64,000 nt of DNA, from NCBI RefSeq assembly GCF_007860175.1, contig NZ_SJPX01000002.1, positions 372,001 to 436,000 of the forward strand. Direction: 5' to 3'. The DNA is from Rubripirellula reticaptiva (GTDB lineage Bacteria; Planctomycetota; Planctomycetia; Pirellulales; Pirellulaceae). Position numbers and translations under genes: made by a program. Below the pieces are notes generated by a model. The model did not search any database. It worked only from the letters and a program-made list of their open reading frames with translations, and was not told where the DNA came from. Shown piece after piece: positions 44,315 through 53,650 of this stretch. Each line of letters begins with the position of its first letter. The first letter of the stretch is position 1.

Positions 44315-44628
44315 ATGTCATGGCGAACAGCACGCCCCGAGCGAAGATCGCGGAACCACCGTTTTCAACAAGGCCTCGTCTTGATAGCAGGCTTCCGCCG
44401 GCTACGGCATTCGTTCACCACGTCACCACGTCCAATTGAAGGTCCGCGATTCTGGACGGGATGACTGAATCAACATTTTCGCTCGGATTCGCTTGCCCGG
44501 GGACACCACTCTGCTCTTCCAGTCTACGTGGCTAGAAAAAGTCGCTATCCAGTCGCCTATAGACTGCAACCCAATAGCGGCGCAAGAAGGAAAAATACAA
44601 AATTTGCTTTTTCAGAGTTGCCGAAAGA

Positions 44629-44657
44629 TTGACAAAAATGTAGCCGCTCAATATCTT
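44629..44657 (+). promoter_or_regulatory. Sigma-70-type promoter of the DUF1559 gene
   Basis: A perfect -35 TTGACA (44629-44634) is followed after exactly 17 bases by TATCTT (44652-44657), a four-of-six match to the -10 consensus. The surrounding DNA is AT-rich. Transcription would begin near 44664, leaving an unusually long leader of about 185 bases. Confidence 0.65.
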
Positions 44658-44849
44658 AGATAGGTTGCCCAGTTGGGCACCCACCCCCTAACGCGTTGCC
44701 GGACTTCTTGCGAAGAAATTGGTGCACAGTTCTTCCAAATGCCGCTCTCTGCTGCATTTCCTTTTCTATCAGTTGCTTTTGCACTACCGCTGCGCGTATA
44801 GGTCCACACGTCTAATGTTTTTGTTTCTCTCTTTTTAAGGTATCACATC

Positions 44850-46097
44850 TTGGTAAACCGGAATTCTGGCACTCGCCTCGGCTTCACGTTGGTGGAGCTG
44901 TTGGTTGTCATCGCGATCATCGGCGTTCTCGTCGGCCTGCTGTTACCAGCAGTCCAAGCGGCACGAGAGGCAGCTCGGCGAATGTCGTGCAGCAACAATT
45001 TCAAGCAAATTGGCTTGGCGATTCACAACTACCACTCGGCTTTTAAGAAAAGCCCGTCGACGATGCTTGGCACAAGCCGTACCGACACGCTAGACGCCAC
45101 AAACAATTCGTCGCGTCTTTACACGAGCGGGCTTGTTGCAGTCCTGCCGTTCATTGAACAACAAGCTTTGTGGGAGCAAATTGCGAACCCGTCTCAACAA
45201 GTGACTCCTGGCCAAACGATGCCGGCTGCCGTTAACAACGGAACTTGGCCAGCAATGGGCCCTTGTGCGTGGGTAATTCAGTATCCAGCTTGGGCGACCG
45301 AAATTCCAGGATACCGATGCCCCAGTGATCCCGGCACAGTTGCAGGGATCAACACTGCTTTCACTAATTACGGGTTCAACTTTGGCGATGGTGTTCAGTT
45401 CGTCAATAACGGTGGTAAGAACGACTGGGGATACACCGACGACAACAACAGCAACACTGACGGCAACAACCAGACTTGGGTGGCGACCCGTGCGGCTGCT
45501 GCAAACCGTGGTTTTGTCTGGGCGCGTTACTCGTTGAATTTTGGTGCTATTCTCGACGGACTGTCGAACACGATTGCGATGGGCGAAATTGTTGCTTCGG
45601 GCAATAAGAAGGAAATCATCGCTGACATTCGTTCAAACATTCCGGGCAACGGCGACAGCATCGTGCGAACTCCAGGCATTTGCTTGGAAGTCGCGGCAAG
45701 CACTGGCGTTGCGGGCATCAATCCAGAACGTCCAAATTTCTACACGGGTCCGACAACGACAGTCCCGCGTGCCACACGATGGGCCGACGGACGTGCCAAT
45801 TACAGCGGTATGAATACGATTTTCCCACCCGGAAAACCTAGCTGTGCTGACGGTGGTGATAATACGCAAGGTATTTATTCGGCGGCAAGCCGCCACCAGG
45901 GCGGATGCCACGTTTTGATGGCAGACGGTGCAGTGAAGTTCATCACCGAAAGCATCGAAGCAGGCGACCCGACTCGGCAAACCGTCGAACGCGATTCGGC
46001 AGCGGCTTACGCGGTTCAGGGCTCGGAAAGCCCATTTGGACTCTGGGGTGCGCTCGGAACTCGCGATGGAGCCGAAACGATCTCTGAAGAACTATAA
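44850..46097 (+). CDS. DUF1559 protein with type IV pilin-like N-terminus
   Basis: A member of the large planctomycetal DUF1559 family (415 aa). The N-terminus [20 protein letters not shown], then [20 protein letters not shown], is a prepilin-type (GFTLVE) cleavage and methylation signal followed by a membrane helix. Next comes [20 protein letters not shown], and the C-terminal [20 protein letters not shown], the usual end of the family. The mature protein is surface-exposed or periplasmic and may form pseudopilus-like structures; its role is unknown. The start is a TTG at 44850, nine bases after AAGG. Its own promoter and a strong terminator bracket it. Confidence 0.9.
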   Translation: MVNRNSGTRLGFTLVELLVVIAIIGVLVGLLLPAVQAAREAARRMSCSNNFKQIGLAIHNYHSAFKKSPSTMLGTSRTDTLDATNNSSRLYTSGLVAVLPFIEQQALWEQIANPSQQVTPGQTMPAAVNNGTWPAMGPCAWVIQYPAWATEIPGYRCPSDPGTVAGINTAFTNYGFNFGDGVQFVNNGGKNDWGYTDDNNSNTDGNNQTWVATRAAAANRGFVWARYSLNFGAILDGLSNTIAMGEIVASGNKKEIIADIRSNIPGNGDSIVRTPGICLEVAASTGVAGINPERPNFYTGPTTTVPRATRWADGRANYSGMNTIFPPGKPSCADGGDNTQGIYSAASRHQGGCHVLMADGAVKFITESIEAGDPTRQTVERDSAAAYAVQGSESPFGLWGALGTRDGAETISEEL

Positions 46098-46126
46098 ATC
46101 GGCTGACGTGTCGATAACAAAGCTAG

Positions 46127-46160
46127 AAACGGCAGGCCCCACGGCCTGCCGTTTTTTTTT
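46127..46160 (+). terminator. Strong rho-independent terminator after DUF1559
   Basis: CGGCAGGCC and GGCCTGCCG form a perfect 9-bp stem (46130-46138 and 46143-46151) with a CCAC loop, followed by nine T residues. Confidence 0.92.
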
Positions 46161-46790
46161 GGCATAAACGGCCGAATGAAATCGCGTAAAAAAACAACCG
46201 GAGGCTCAAGCCGAGCCAACATTTTCACTGCGCATGAAGGCAAACCGCACATGAAGGCAAATGGCAAGGCAACGGTTTCTCGCCGCTTCATCCTCGCCAA
46301 GATGTCTGCCGCCGAAGACAGAATCCTTGCACTTGCAATCAAGGTGCAACAAACCGCAAAAGTAAAAAGAAAAGCTGTCGCTTTAGTTTCCTAGGCGAAA
46401 TTTCATTTTCGAACCTGCTCAAACTGGCGACCGTTACTACATCGAGAACATCGGCCTGCAACGCAATCCGACAATTGCGCTGCGAGGCTAGGTCGGTGGG
46501 AACAAATCCACTACCGTTGCGATTTCGCCTGGCATGAATTTCATTTGCTCGCTCACATAGATTGACCTCCGCGGAACAAACCAATCGCACACCGGTTGGA
46601 CGACCTTCGAGCCAGCGTATTATCTAGCTCTTAACGCTGCGATCGCCGATGGTAGTCACTAGATGCGCGCTGTCGTAAGCTCATGTCCGCAACAATCGCG
46701 ATTACCTACCAATCTATCTAAACGACGATAGCAAGTCAGCATTGAGTCACCGGACTCGTTCCGTTCACACTAACAGCAACCCACAATCAA
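46161..46790. other. 630-bp region without a convincing gene
   Basis: Between the DUF1559 terminator and the DUF3124 gene, only short frames occur. The longest on the plus strand (46176-46394) would code for a basic 72-residue peptide without a ribosome site; one on the minus strand (46339-46590) has no recognisable feature. A direct repeat ACATGAAGGCAAA-like occurs near 46230-46260. I see no promoter or RNA signature. Confidence 0.4.
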
Positions 46791-47393
46791 ATGTCGAACC
46801 GAATCAGTGATGAACAAGCAGACAAGTTTTCACGGCAGGTGAAACTGGTGGTGTTTTTGTTCGTGATCCTGCCCATCGTCTTGCTCGCCGTCTTCATGGA
46901 GTTTCGCTTTCGATCGATCGAACAAAACATTCCCTACCAAGCACCGAGCCTTCGCGACGAAGCTCGGATGGACATCGACGTCATGCCATGGCATCCCGTC
47001 GAAGGACAGCGACTTTATGTACCGGCCTATTCGCATGTTTATCACCAGAAAGGCGATCCGTACTTCCTAACGGTGACACTAAACATCCGCAACACCGACG
47101 TCGAAAATGAGATCGTCGTCTCGTCGGTTCGATATTTTGACACCGGGGGCAAAGAGGTGCGTTCGATGCTGAAAAAACCGCTTCGAATTGGCCCGCTGGC
47201 AGCAACGGAATTTGTGATCGAACGAGAAGACAAAGTCGGTGGCAGCGGCGCGAGTTTTATCGTTGAGTGGCAGGCGGGCACCGAAGTCAATCAGCCTCTC
47301 GTGGAAACTGTCATGATTGACACAAACGGCCAACAAGGCATTTCGTTCATCGCTCACGCGGTGGTGCTGAGCGAGGGACCGAATACGCCGTAA
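46791..47393 (+). CDS. DUF3124 membrane-anchored protein
   Basis: A 200-aa protein with one N-terminal membrane helix (LVVFLFVILPIVLLAVFMEF) and a beta-sandwich outside the membrane matching DUF3124: LYVPAYSHVYHQKGDPYFLT, TVTLNIRNTDVENEIVVSSV, RYFDTGGKEVRSML and GGSGASFIVEWQAG. Function is unknown for the family. The start at 46791 is followed by SNRISDEQADKFSRQVK, a basic cytoplasmic tail. It is 144 bp from the peroxiredoxin-like gene on the same strand. Confidence 0.75.
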   Translation: MSNRISDEQADKFSRQVKLVVFLFVILPIVLLAVFMEFRFRSIEQNIPYQAPSLRDEARMDIDVMPWHPVEGQRLYVPAYSHVYHQKGDPYFLTVTLNIRNTDVENEIVVSSVRYFDTGGKEVRSMLKKPLRIGPLAATEFVIEREDKVGGSGASFIVEWQAGTEVNQPLVETVMIDTNGQQGISFIAHAVVLSEGPNTP

Positions 47394-47537
47394 TCGCAAA
47401 TTCGGGCGACCAATTTCATTACCTCGAAGCTCCGCTTTCGCTTCGGCACCGACCATCTTTGCAAATGCTGGCGGAAGGACACCGCGTACGAACATTGTGC
47501 GCCTGTACCCTCAATCCCAAAAACTCGAGAAACCCAG

Positions 47538-48122
47538 ATGCAGAATCGACGCGCAGTTGGCTTATTTCTGTTGCTAACGCTTGCAGCCTTCACCGCCGAA
47601 ACCAACGCTCAAGGACGCCGGCCTGCGGCACCCGGTAAAGAGCCGCCTCATCCACCGAAGGTTGGTCAAGAAGCACCGGATTTCGAGTTGCTCAATACCG
47701 AAGGAAAGATGATATCGCTAAAAGAACTGACGAAAAAAACTCCGGTCGTGATGCTCGTCTTGCGAGGTTGGCCGGGCAAGCAATGCCCATTATGCAGTCG
47801 GCAAGTCGGCGAATTCGTCAGCAAGCAGTCAGAGTTTGATGAAGTGCAAGTGGTCATGATCTACCCTGGGCCTGCTGAGCTGTTGACAGAACATGCGAAA
47901 GAATTTCAGGGTAGCCAGACGTTTCCAGCAAACTACCACTTCGTCCTCGATCCCGATTACAAGTTCACAAACGACTGGGGACTTCGCTGGGACGCTCCCT
48001 ACGAAACCGCCTATCCGTCGACGTTTGTCGTAAACGAAGATCAAAAAATCCTCTTCGGCAAGACGGTTGTCTCGCACGGTGACCGAGCCGACGTAGCCAC
48101 CGTGGTCGCAGAGCTACCGTAA
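47538..48122 (+). CDS. Exported AhpC/TSA-type peroxiredoxin-like protein
   Basis: A thioredoxin-fold protein of the AhpC/TSA (redoxin) family, 194 aa. A signal peptide (RRAVGLFLLLTLAAFTAETNAQG) sends it out of the cytoplasm. The fold block VGQEAPDFELLNTEGKMISL is followed by VMLVLRGWPGKQCPLCSRQVGEF, with Cys83 and Cys86 as the active-site pair in a CPLC arrangement, so it could be a peroxidase or a thiol-disulfide reductase. YPSTFVVNEDQKILFGKTVV ends the fold. It converges with dabA; a hairpin lies between the two stops. Confidence 0.8.
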   Translation: MQNRRAVGLFLLLTLAAFTAETNAQGRRPAAPGKEPPHPPKVGQEAPDFELLNTEGKMISLKELTKKTPVVMLVLRGWPGKQCPLCSRQVGEFVSKQSEFDEVQVVMIYPGPAELLTEHAKEFQGSQTFPANYHFVLDPDYKFTNDWGLRWDAPYETAYPSTFVVNEDQKILFGKTVVSHGDRADVATVVAELP

Positions 48123-48195
48123 GCCGCCGGTCGATTCCCGTGAGGACGCTTCCGCGTTCTTGGGTTCACTGCGTCTGTAGATCATTCGGTACATC

Positions 48196-48214
48196 ACTCT
48201 CCCTTCGGGAGAGT
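48196..48214. terminator. Hairpin between convergent peroxiredoxin and dabA genes
   Basis: ACTCTCCC-TTC-GGGAGAGT is a perfect 8-bp stem with a three-base loop. It lies between two converging stop codons and could end transcription from both sides, although no T-run follows. Confidence 0.5.
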
Positions 48215-48240
48215 TGGACACGGTGAGGGCCAGAGAGGGA

Positions 48241-50808
48241 TCATTTAGCCGGAAGACTGGCTGCGTTTGCTTCGTCAAGCTGCTGCCAGTTGGCACCTTT
48301 GCAGTAGCGATAGGTTCGACCGTCTGTGATGGCAACCAACTGCAGCCACCCACCATCGAGCAGATTCGAAACCATTTCGTGCTTCGCAATGACTCGCTCG
48401 ATCATGTCGAGCGGCGCTGCAATCACAACTTGTAATCGCATCGGAAGGTGTTGGTATCGGTCGCCGGTATGCAAAGACTGCCATGGCAAGCCAGTCATCA
48501 GATCGCCGCCGTTGCCCGACAGGATGCCGAAGCCTCCGACAACGTTGTGAATGGTTTTGTTCCCGCTGCCAAAGTGATGATTGTCGACGGTCGAACCGTA
48601 GTACTGCATGTTGATCCAGTTAGCAACGATCATCGGCGCAGTCATGATCGTTTCCAAGACCTTGCCGCCTTCGTCTTGCGTATGATCGTAACTGTGCAAA
48701 AAAGCACGCGCGTCGAGATTCGAGTTTTTGGTGACCCAGCGTGGAGCGACGATGAAGGCGGCATTGCCCGCCAACCCCCATTCTGGGCGTACTTCGGACC
48801 AATCGCTCGCTCGCCCGATCAGATCGGCCAACGAGCTACTCGCAAGATGCGGCAATCGCTCGGCCTGAGTTTGCTTCGTTGCCGCGACACAGCTATTGGT
48901 CAGCTCCTGCACGTCGGACTGCAGCGTTCCGGGCACTTCATCAACATCGAAGAACTCAATCGAATCCGTCGTTGTGTTATGCAACGCCCCAAGGAAATAC
49001 GTGCCCTTGGGAATTGCGATCCCTCGTTCTGCTAAAGCTTCGCGAATATCAGGTTGGTTCAACAGCAACGCTGCAAAGCGTGCATTGGGTTCGCCCGAAT
49101 GACCGCCGCAAGCCCCACAGTCCAGTCCAGCGGCAAGCGGATTATTTTCCGTTTGACAGGCATGTCCACAAAACACAACCAGTTTCGCGAAGTCCTTAGT
49201 TAGGCCGAGGTTTCGCAACATCCCTTCGGCCATGTCGGCTAGAAGTGATGGGGTGATGCCCTGTTCGTGCAAACCGCGCAATGTAGGGCCGACCTTTTTT
49301 CGATCCTGAATTGCTACCCCATCTACCGACGCATTCACTGACCAGGGCGTGTAACCGATCGATCGCCCAAGCAGCTTGAATCCGTAAAGCAAACCGGTTG
49401 TCTCGACGAACGAAAAACAGCCGACGGCCGACGTCTGGAAATTCTTCCAAAGCTTTCGCCACGATCGAGTTTGCGATCGATCCGCGATCGCCTGCGCTTC
49501 GTTTGCCGTGCCAGAGTCTTTGATCCCTTCATGCACCTTGAATTGCGGTTTTAGGAGGACCGGCAAGTGCGAATTGCCACAGCTTTGGCCCAACTTCGCG
49601 AAATCGAATCCCATTCCAAAGAAACCTGCAAAACCGAATGTCTCGACATCGCTTGACTGCGTTTCAAGCTGGCGACGAATTCGTTCGGATCGCACGTCGA
49701 TGCAAAACACCATTTGCGCCAGTTTACAATCGTTCGTTTCCGCAGTCTGCGAATTCGAAATCGCTAGCGAATCAAGCAAACCGTCGCGATAAGCAATCTC
49801 GCCGGCTCTCAGCAACGTGTAGCGCAACATCGAATCATCACCCGGCGAAGTCCATTCCGACTTGAATGACGCCGAGCCATTATCCACAAGTGACGTCCAA
49901 TTCAGACTCAATGATTTTGCTTTCGAAAGTGCCGCGTCATAAGCCAATCGAATCGCCAGCAATCCGGACAAGTCGTTGTTCTCGACGCACTCGGCGTCTT
50001 GCCAGCTTGATTGGTACTTTGCCCAAGCACTCCAGCCCGGAATCGAAAACGCTTGGCACAACAGAAACGTTGACCAAAGCGGTTGCGGAACACCCAATTG
50101 GTTCAATGAAAACACGATGGCGGCTTCGGGCGTGTGCGGCATTGAGGCGACATACTTGCGAAATCCGCTCAAACCCAGAATTTCGATATTTCGATCGTGC
50201 TCTGCCGCCGTTCGCCACGCTTGATAGAGCGGCAGATGCTTGTTGGGACTCGACCACGTTGCTTGGCTTTGGTCATAGTGCGTCGAACAGTACTTGGAGA
50301 CCTCTTCGACAATCGCTTCGGTCCAATCCACGTCCAGTGCGTTGCTCGCGTACTCGGCAATCGTGCGAATTGGGCGATCATGGTTCGGCTTAACTGCGGG
50401 TTGATCCTGCGTCGTAGCAATCACCCCGACCCACCCGATCGCCCGTAGGTTTTCAACAACCTGAACGGCCGTTAGCGGTTGCGAAACTCCCGAGGTCGAC
50501 AATTCGGTAATCGCGGATTCGATGTCGGCAATCGTGAAATTGCCTTGATGAAACTCAGCGGCGTAGTGCTCGAGCGGCATGAGCGTTTCGCAGTCAGAAA
50601 ACACCTTTAAAAAGGCGCGGGCATCCATGAACGATCGGTGCGAGATTCCCGCATAGGGGTTCACCGCAACGTAATCCTTCAGCGGCCAAACCGGCGCGAT
50701 CACTTCCGACACTTCAGCAATCAAATCACTGATTTGACGGGCGACGTGCGGTGAGTCGTAGGCAGGCGGTACAAACGTTTCGTGGGCGGTGGCTTGAGCG
50801 GTTGACAT
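48241..50808 (-). CDS. dabA: DabA-type inorganic carbon uptake subunit (DUF2309)
   Basis: Cytoplasmic beta-carbonic-anhydrase-like subunit of the DAB bicarbonate/CO2 accumulation complex (UPF0753/DUF2309), 855 aa. The four zinc-site residues are visible: Cys369 and Asp371 in MVFCIDVRSERIRRQLE, His549 in VVFCGHACQTENN, and Cys564 in GLDCGACGG. The His-Cys spacing of 15 equals that of the Halothiobacillus protein. The N-terminal VAPVWPLKDYVAVNPYAG is also typical. It lies 84 bp after the dabB gene in the same direction. In a heterotroph this system would supply bicarbonate for carboxylases rather than for CO2 fixation; no Rubisco is in the window. Confidence 0.9.
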   Translation of the reverse strand: MSTAQATAHETFVPPAYDSPHVARQISDLIAEVSEVIAPVWPLKDYVAVNPYAGISHRSFMDARAFLKVFSDCETLMPLEHYAAEFHQGNFTIADIESAITELSTSGVSQPLTAVQVVENLRAIGWVGVIATTQDQPAVKPNHDRPIRTIAEYASNALDVDWTEAIVEEVSKYCSTHYDQSQATWSSPNKHLPLYQAWRTAAEHDRNIEILGLSGFRKYVASMPHTPEAAIVFSLNQLGVPQPLWSTFLLCQAFSIPGWSAWAKYQSSWQDAECVENNDLSGLLAIRLAYDAALSKAKSLSLNWTSLVDNGSASFKSEWTSPGDDSMLRYTLLRAGEIAYRDGLLDSLAISNSQTAETNDCKLAQMVFCIDVRSERIRRQLETQSSDVETFGFAGFFGMGFDFAKLGQSCGNSHLPVLLKPQFKVHEGIKDSGTANEAQAIADRSQTRSWRKLWKNFQTSAVGCFSFVETTGLLYGFKLLGRSIGYTPWSVNASVDGVAIQDRKKVGPTLRGLHEQGITPSLLADMAEGMLRNLGLTKDFAKLVVFCGHACQTENNPLAAGLDCGACGGHSGEPNARFAALLLNQPDIREALAERGIAIPKGTYFLGALHNTTTDSIEFFDVDEVPGTLQSDVQELTNSCVAATKQTQAERLPHLASSSLADLIGRASDWSEVRPEWGLAGNAAFIVAPRWVTKNSNLDARAFLHSYDHTQDEGGKVLETIMTAPMIVANWINMQYYGSTVDNHHFGSGNKTIHNVVGGFGILSGNGGDLMTGLPWQSLHTGDRYQHLPMRLQVVIAAPLDMIERVIAKHEMVSNLLDGGWLQLVAITDGRTYRYCKGANWQQLDEANAASLPAK

Positions 50809-50892
50809 GATATTTTGATTCCCTAAGTATTTAGTTTGTGGTTCAGGCAGCGAGCCGGTTGATTCAAAAGAGTCGCAGGCTGAGTGCCTGCA

Positions 50893-52467
50893 TTACGTGT
50901 TTAAAAGCGGTCCGAAAACTCGGCGCAAAGTGGATTCGATGTAAAACCCGTTAGAGGCATGGACGTGCCATTTGCCTAAACCAGCCAGCCCGCGACCGGT
51001 CGTCAACGCGGCGTGAAGACCGAACATGCCAACGAATCCAGCCATGACGACCGCCGCAACGAGCCATACAAGTTCCGGGGCACTGGATACCGGCAGACTC
51101 GTTGCAACGACCTTGTCCACCGCAAGGAAACTGGCTGAGTAGATCGCACATAGAACGCCGGCAATTGTCACCGCACGGATCAACAACCGGTGATCACCGC
51201 TTCGCATCACTTGCCCAACCCAATGCGTCAGCGCTAAACACAACACGCCGCCCAACAACAGACCGCCCGGTTTTGTCAGTGGATCGATACCAAACAAAGT
51301 GAATGACAAACCAAGCAGCGTGACAATCACGATGCCAGCGATAGCGAGCTTGATCCCGGACACCGAGTGCCTTACCGCTGGCGCCCCAACAGTCGATCCA
51401 CGTTCGGCAATCACACTGCCGCTGCTTAGAAACGCATGAGCCTTGTAAAGCGAGTGGGCGAGAATGTGAAGCATTGCTGCAGAAAACGCGCCCAATCCAC
51501 ATTGCAACATCATGAACCCCATTTGAGCAATCGTTGAGTAAGCAAGCGTTTTCTTGACACTGGTCTGAGTCAACATCACCACGGCCGCAAAACACGCTGT
51601 GAATCCTCCGATGATCGCCAACGTCGTCAGCGCCCAAGGTGTTAGCGACACCAGCGGGCTGGTACGGATCATCAAGTATCCGCCCGCATTAACGATCCCG
51701 GCGTGCATCAGTGCCGACACTGGCGTCGGCGTTTCCATCGTTTGCGGCAGCCAAGTGTGAAACGGAAACTGAGCCGACTTCGTCACTGCACCAGCCACCA
51801 GCAAAAAGCTAGCTACCTGCATCGCTGGCGTGACCGTGGCCAGCGAGCCTGCGGCGGCGAACAGCTCAGCAAAATCAAGCGTCTTGAATTCGTGATAGAT
51901 GATCGCGATCGCACCAATCAGGGCCGCATCGCCAAAACGACTGATTGTGAACTTTGTCCACGCGGCGCGTTTCGCGGCAGGTCGGTGCCCATAGTGCATC
52001 AGCAACTGATGCAATCCAAGACTCGTCATGACCCAAGCCACAACAAACATCAACAGGTTGCCCGAGATCACCATCAACGAAACCGAGCCGATCGTGAACG
52101 CGGTCCATCGAAAGTAACGGCCCTGTGTCGGTTCGCCATCGAGATACCGGATCGAATACTGACAGATCACCCAGCCCACAAAGCTGACCAGAGCCAGCAT
52201 TAAGCTTGCGACACCGTCGTAATGAACTGAAGCCGCGATCGGTGGCTCGCCGGAAACACTCACCAACACCGAATGAATGACCGGCACCCATCCAGCCACA
52301 TGGGCAATCGCAAACCCGCCCGCGATAGCGAACTGAAGTCCTGTGATCAGCGTTACAATTCGCCGAAACCCTCTGACACGTGAATTGACCCAATTGTTGG
52401 GCAGGCTGACAAGCGCGACTAGGATCGCGGCGGGAAGGCACAAAAAGATCGGAAACGCATCGCTCAT
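50893..52467 (-). CDS. dabB: DabB-type membrane subunit (NuoL/MrpA-like)
   Basis: Integral membrane partner of DabA, related to the proton-pumping subunits NuoL/MrpA (Proton_antipo_M), 524 aa. Numerous helices are seen; the key conserved region is GAVTKSAQFPFHTWLPQTMETPTPVSALMHAGIVNAGGYLMIR, with Lys and His residues of the proton channel, then ISPL-type repeats and KKTLAYSTIAQMGFMMLQCGLGAFSAAMLHILAHSLYKAHAFL. The ATG at 52467 with GGAG eight bases upstream is preferred over an in-frame ATG at 52530. Co-transcribed with dabA; the pair couples an ion gradient to one-way CO2 hydration. Confidence 0.88.
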   Translation of the reverse strand: MSDAFPIFLCLPAAILVALVSLPNNWVNSRVRGFRRIVTLITGLQFAIAGGFAIAHVAGWVPVIHSVLVSVSGEPPIAASVHYDGVASLMLALVSFVGWVICQYSIRYLDGEPTQGRYFRWTAFTIGSVSLMVISGNLLMFVVAWVMTSLGLHQLLMHYGHRPAAKRAAWTKFTISRFGDAALIGAIAIIYHEFKTLDFAELFAAAGSLATVTPAMQVASFLLVAGAVTKSAQFPFHTWLPQTMETPTPVSALMHAGIVNAGGYLMIRTSPLVSLTPWALTTLAIIGGFTACFAAVVMLTQTSVKKTLAYSTIAQMGFMMLQCGLGAFSAAMLHILAHSLYKAHAFLSSGSVIAERGSTVGAPAVRHSVSGIKLAIAGIVIVTLLGLSFTLFGIDPLTKPGGLLLGGVLCLALTHWVGQVMRSGDHRLLIRAVTIAGVLCAIYSASFLAVDKVVATSLPVSSAPELVWLVAAVVMAGFVGMFGLHAALTTGRGLAGLGKWHVHASNGFYIESTLRRVFGPLLNT

Positions 52468-52494
52468 TGCACGAACTCCAGTTAACGGATTCAG

Positions 52495-52651
52495 TTTCGC
52501 GAATCTTAATACACGAAACATATGTCGCAAATAGGACTTCGTCAGTTTTCTTCGAATCTCTTGAGGTTCAATGGCCTAAAATCGCAAAAACCGCTGTAAA
52601 ACGCGGCAGCTTGGACCTGAAAATTGTTTCGTGAATTTACTTTCGTGAATT
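52495..52651. promoter_or_regulatory. Repeated TTTCGTGAATT-like sites between dabB and the HTH gene
   Basis: TTTCGTGAATT occurs twice with a 14-base period (52627-52637 and 52641-52651). A third, imperfect copy, TTTCGCGAATC, lies at 52495-52505, 28 bases before the dabB start codon. The repeats are in the 280-bp space between divergent genes and may be operators for the adjacent regulator. Confidence 0.5.
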
Positions 52652-52747
52652 GGGCGATAAGCTTATTGGTAGATTGGCGGGTTGCATCTCGGAATTTCGA
52701 CCCGACAGCCAGCACTGCGAGAACAACCCTAAAGGCGGGTACAAACG

Positions 52748-53086
52748 ATGTCGAAAGTAACTTCTCAAGCTCAACCAGCGAGCAAGGCAGGCACAGCGGG
52801 CACAGCAGAGCCGACCAATCGCTGGACATTCCTGACCAATCACGCGCACGTCTTGATCCTACTGCATGGAAACCCAGACATGGTGCTGCGAGAAGTAGCG
52901 TTGCAAGTCGGCATCACCGAGCGAGGGGTTCAGCGAATCGTGCTGGACCTTGAAGAGGGCGGTTTTATCCGACGAGAAAAGGTTGGTCGCAAGAACCATT
53001 ACCACGTGCTCACCGAGCAACGCCTACGGCATCCCATCGAAGCCCACCGCAGCATCGGCGACCTCTTCAAGCTGATCACCGGCTAA
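52748..53086 (+). CDS. Winged-helix transcriptional regulator
   Basis: A small (112 aa) DNA-binding protein. After an Ala/Thr/Gln-rich N-terminal tail it reads [40 protein letters not shown] and [22 protein letters not shown], which is a MarR/ArsR-like winged helix with a turn at [12 protein letters not shown] and a basic beta-wing. No ligand domain or metal-binding cysteines are seen. It is transcribed away from dabB with the repeated sites in between, which points to control of the dab genes or itself; this is inference. Downstream it converges closely with a membrane-protein gene (4 bp between stops). Confidence 0.8.
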   Translation: MSKVTSQAQPASKAGTAGTAEPTNRWTFLTNHAHVLILLHGNPDMVLREVALQVGITERGVQRIVLDLEEGGFIRREKVGRKNHYHVLTEQRLRHPIEAHRSIGDLFKLITG

Positions 53087-53090
53087 CCTG

Positions 53091-53552
53091 CTAGCAGAGT
53101 GGTCCGTTGTTCGCATTGATTGATTCCACGGGAACACCAAACAGCAACTTTACCGATGGGCGTATCAGTACCAAGATCGTCAGCACGCCCAGAACGGTGC
53201 CAAACGGCATGAAGAAGCACTCAAGTCCCGCAATCACCAGACAATAAGTATGCCCAGTTCGACGACTGAGATTCCGGCCCGCAATCGCAATAAACGTCGC
53301 CAAAGCAAGGCCCATGACAATGAAGAGAAGCGGCAACAAAACGAACATCCACCCCATGAACGCGGGCGGCGGCCCCTGATCGCCCCCATCAAAAGCACCG
53401 GCCAAAATCGCGATTCCAACCGCAAGGTGAATCAACGGAAAAAGCGAGAACATACCAACCAGAGCGCTGACGATGTAATGAAAAATCGAGAGTAGGCTAA
53501 GCTGCTCGGCGTCTTGATTCGGGTTCAATTCCAAATCCTCTGGCGGTGGCAA
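53091..53552 (-). CDS. Four-helix membrane protein, function unknown
   Basis: A 153-aa protein with four hydrophobic helices: IFHYIVSALVGMFSLFPLIH, LAVGIAILAGAF, WMFVLLPLLFIVMGLALATF and CFFMPFGTVLGVLTILVLI. The N-terminus is acidic (PPPEDLELNPNQDAEQLSLL). The C-terminus (VLIRPSVKLLFGV) resembles small planctomycetal membrane proteins with DUF4870-like or similar architecture; I cannot name the family. The start is a TTG at 53552, the only one available before an in-frame stop. It lies between the HTH and CNNM-type genes. Confidence 0.6.
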   Translation of the reverse strand: MPPPEDLELNPNQDAEQLSLLSIFHYIVSALVGMFSLFPLIHLAVGIAILAGAFDGGDQGPPPAFMGWMFVLLPLLFIVMGLALATFIAIAGRNLSRRTGHTYCLVIAGLECFFMPFGTVLGVLTILVLIRPSVKLLFGVPVESINANNGPLC

Positions 53553-53650
53553 AACGGAACGATCGTTTGTCTAGCAGCTTTCGAAGATGCCAACATTTTG
53601 GTGACTAAACACGAAGCGGCGGATCATGCCGCACGCGATTCGTCGGCACT

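Larger units (their letters stand above)
44155..44849 (+). other. 695-bp noncoding region between lipoprotein and DUF1559 genes
   Basis: No convincing gene is seen. The region holds a perfect 7-bp hairpin GCCGCTT-tcgt-AAGCGGC (44197-44214), an intrinsic terminator (44285-44314), an AT-rich stretch with a sigma-70 promoter (44629-44657), and a leader of about 185 bases with a small hairpin TGCCCAGTTGGGCA just after the likely transcription start. Confidence 0.6.

Noticed and set aside
44225-44464. 79-codon plus-strand frame in the lipoprotein-DUF1559 gap
   Set aside because: It passes through the rho-independent terminator and has an Arg-rich chance-like sequence.
46176-46394. Basic 72-codon frame after the DUF1559 terminator
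   Set aside because: No ribosome binding site, low-complexity Lys/Arg composition and no recognisable domain; could be real but is not supported.
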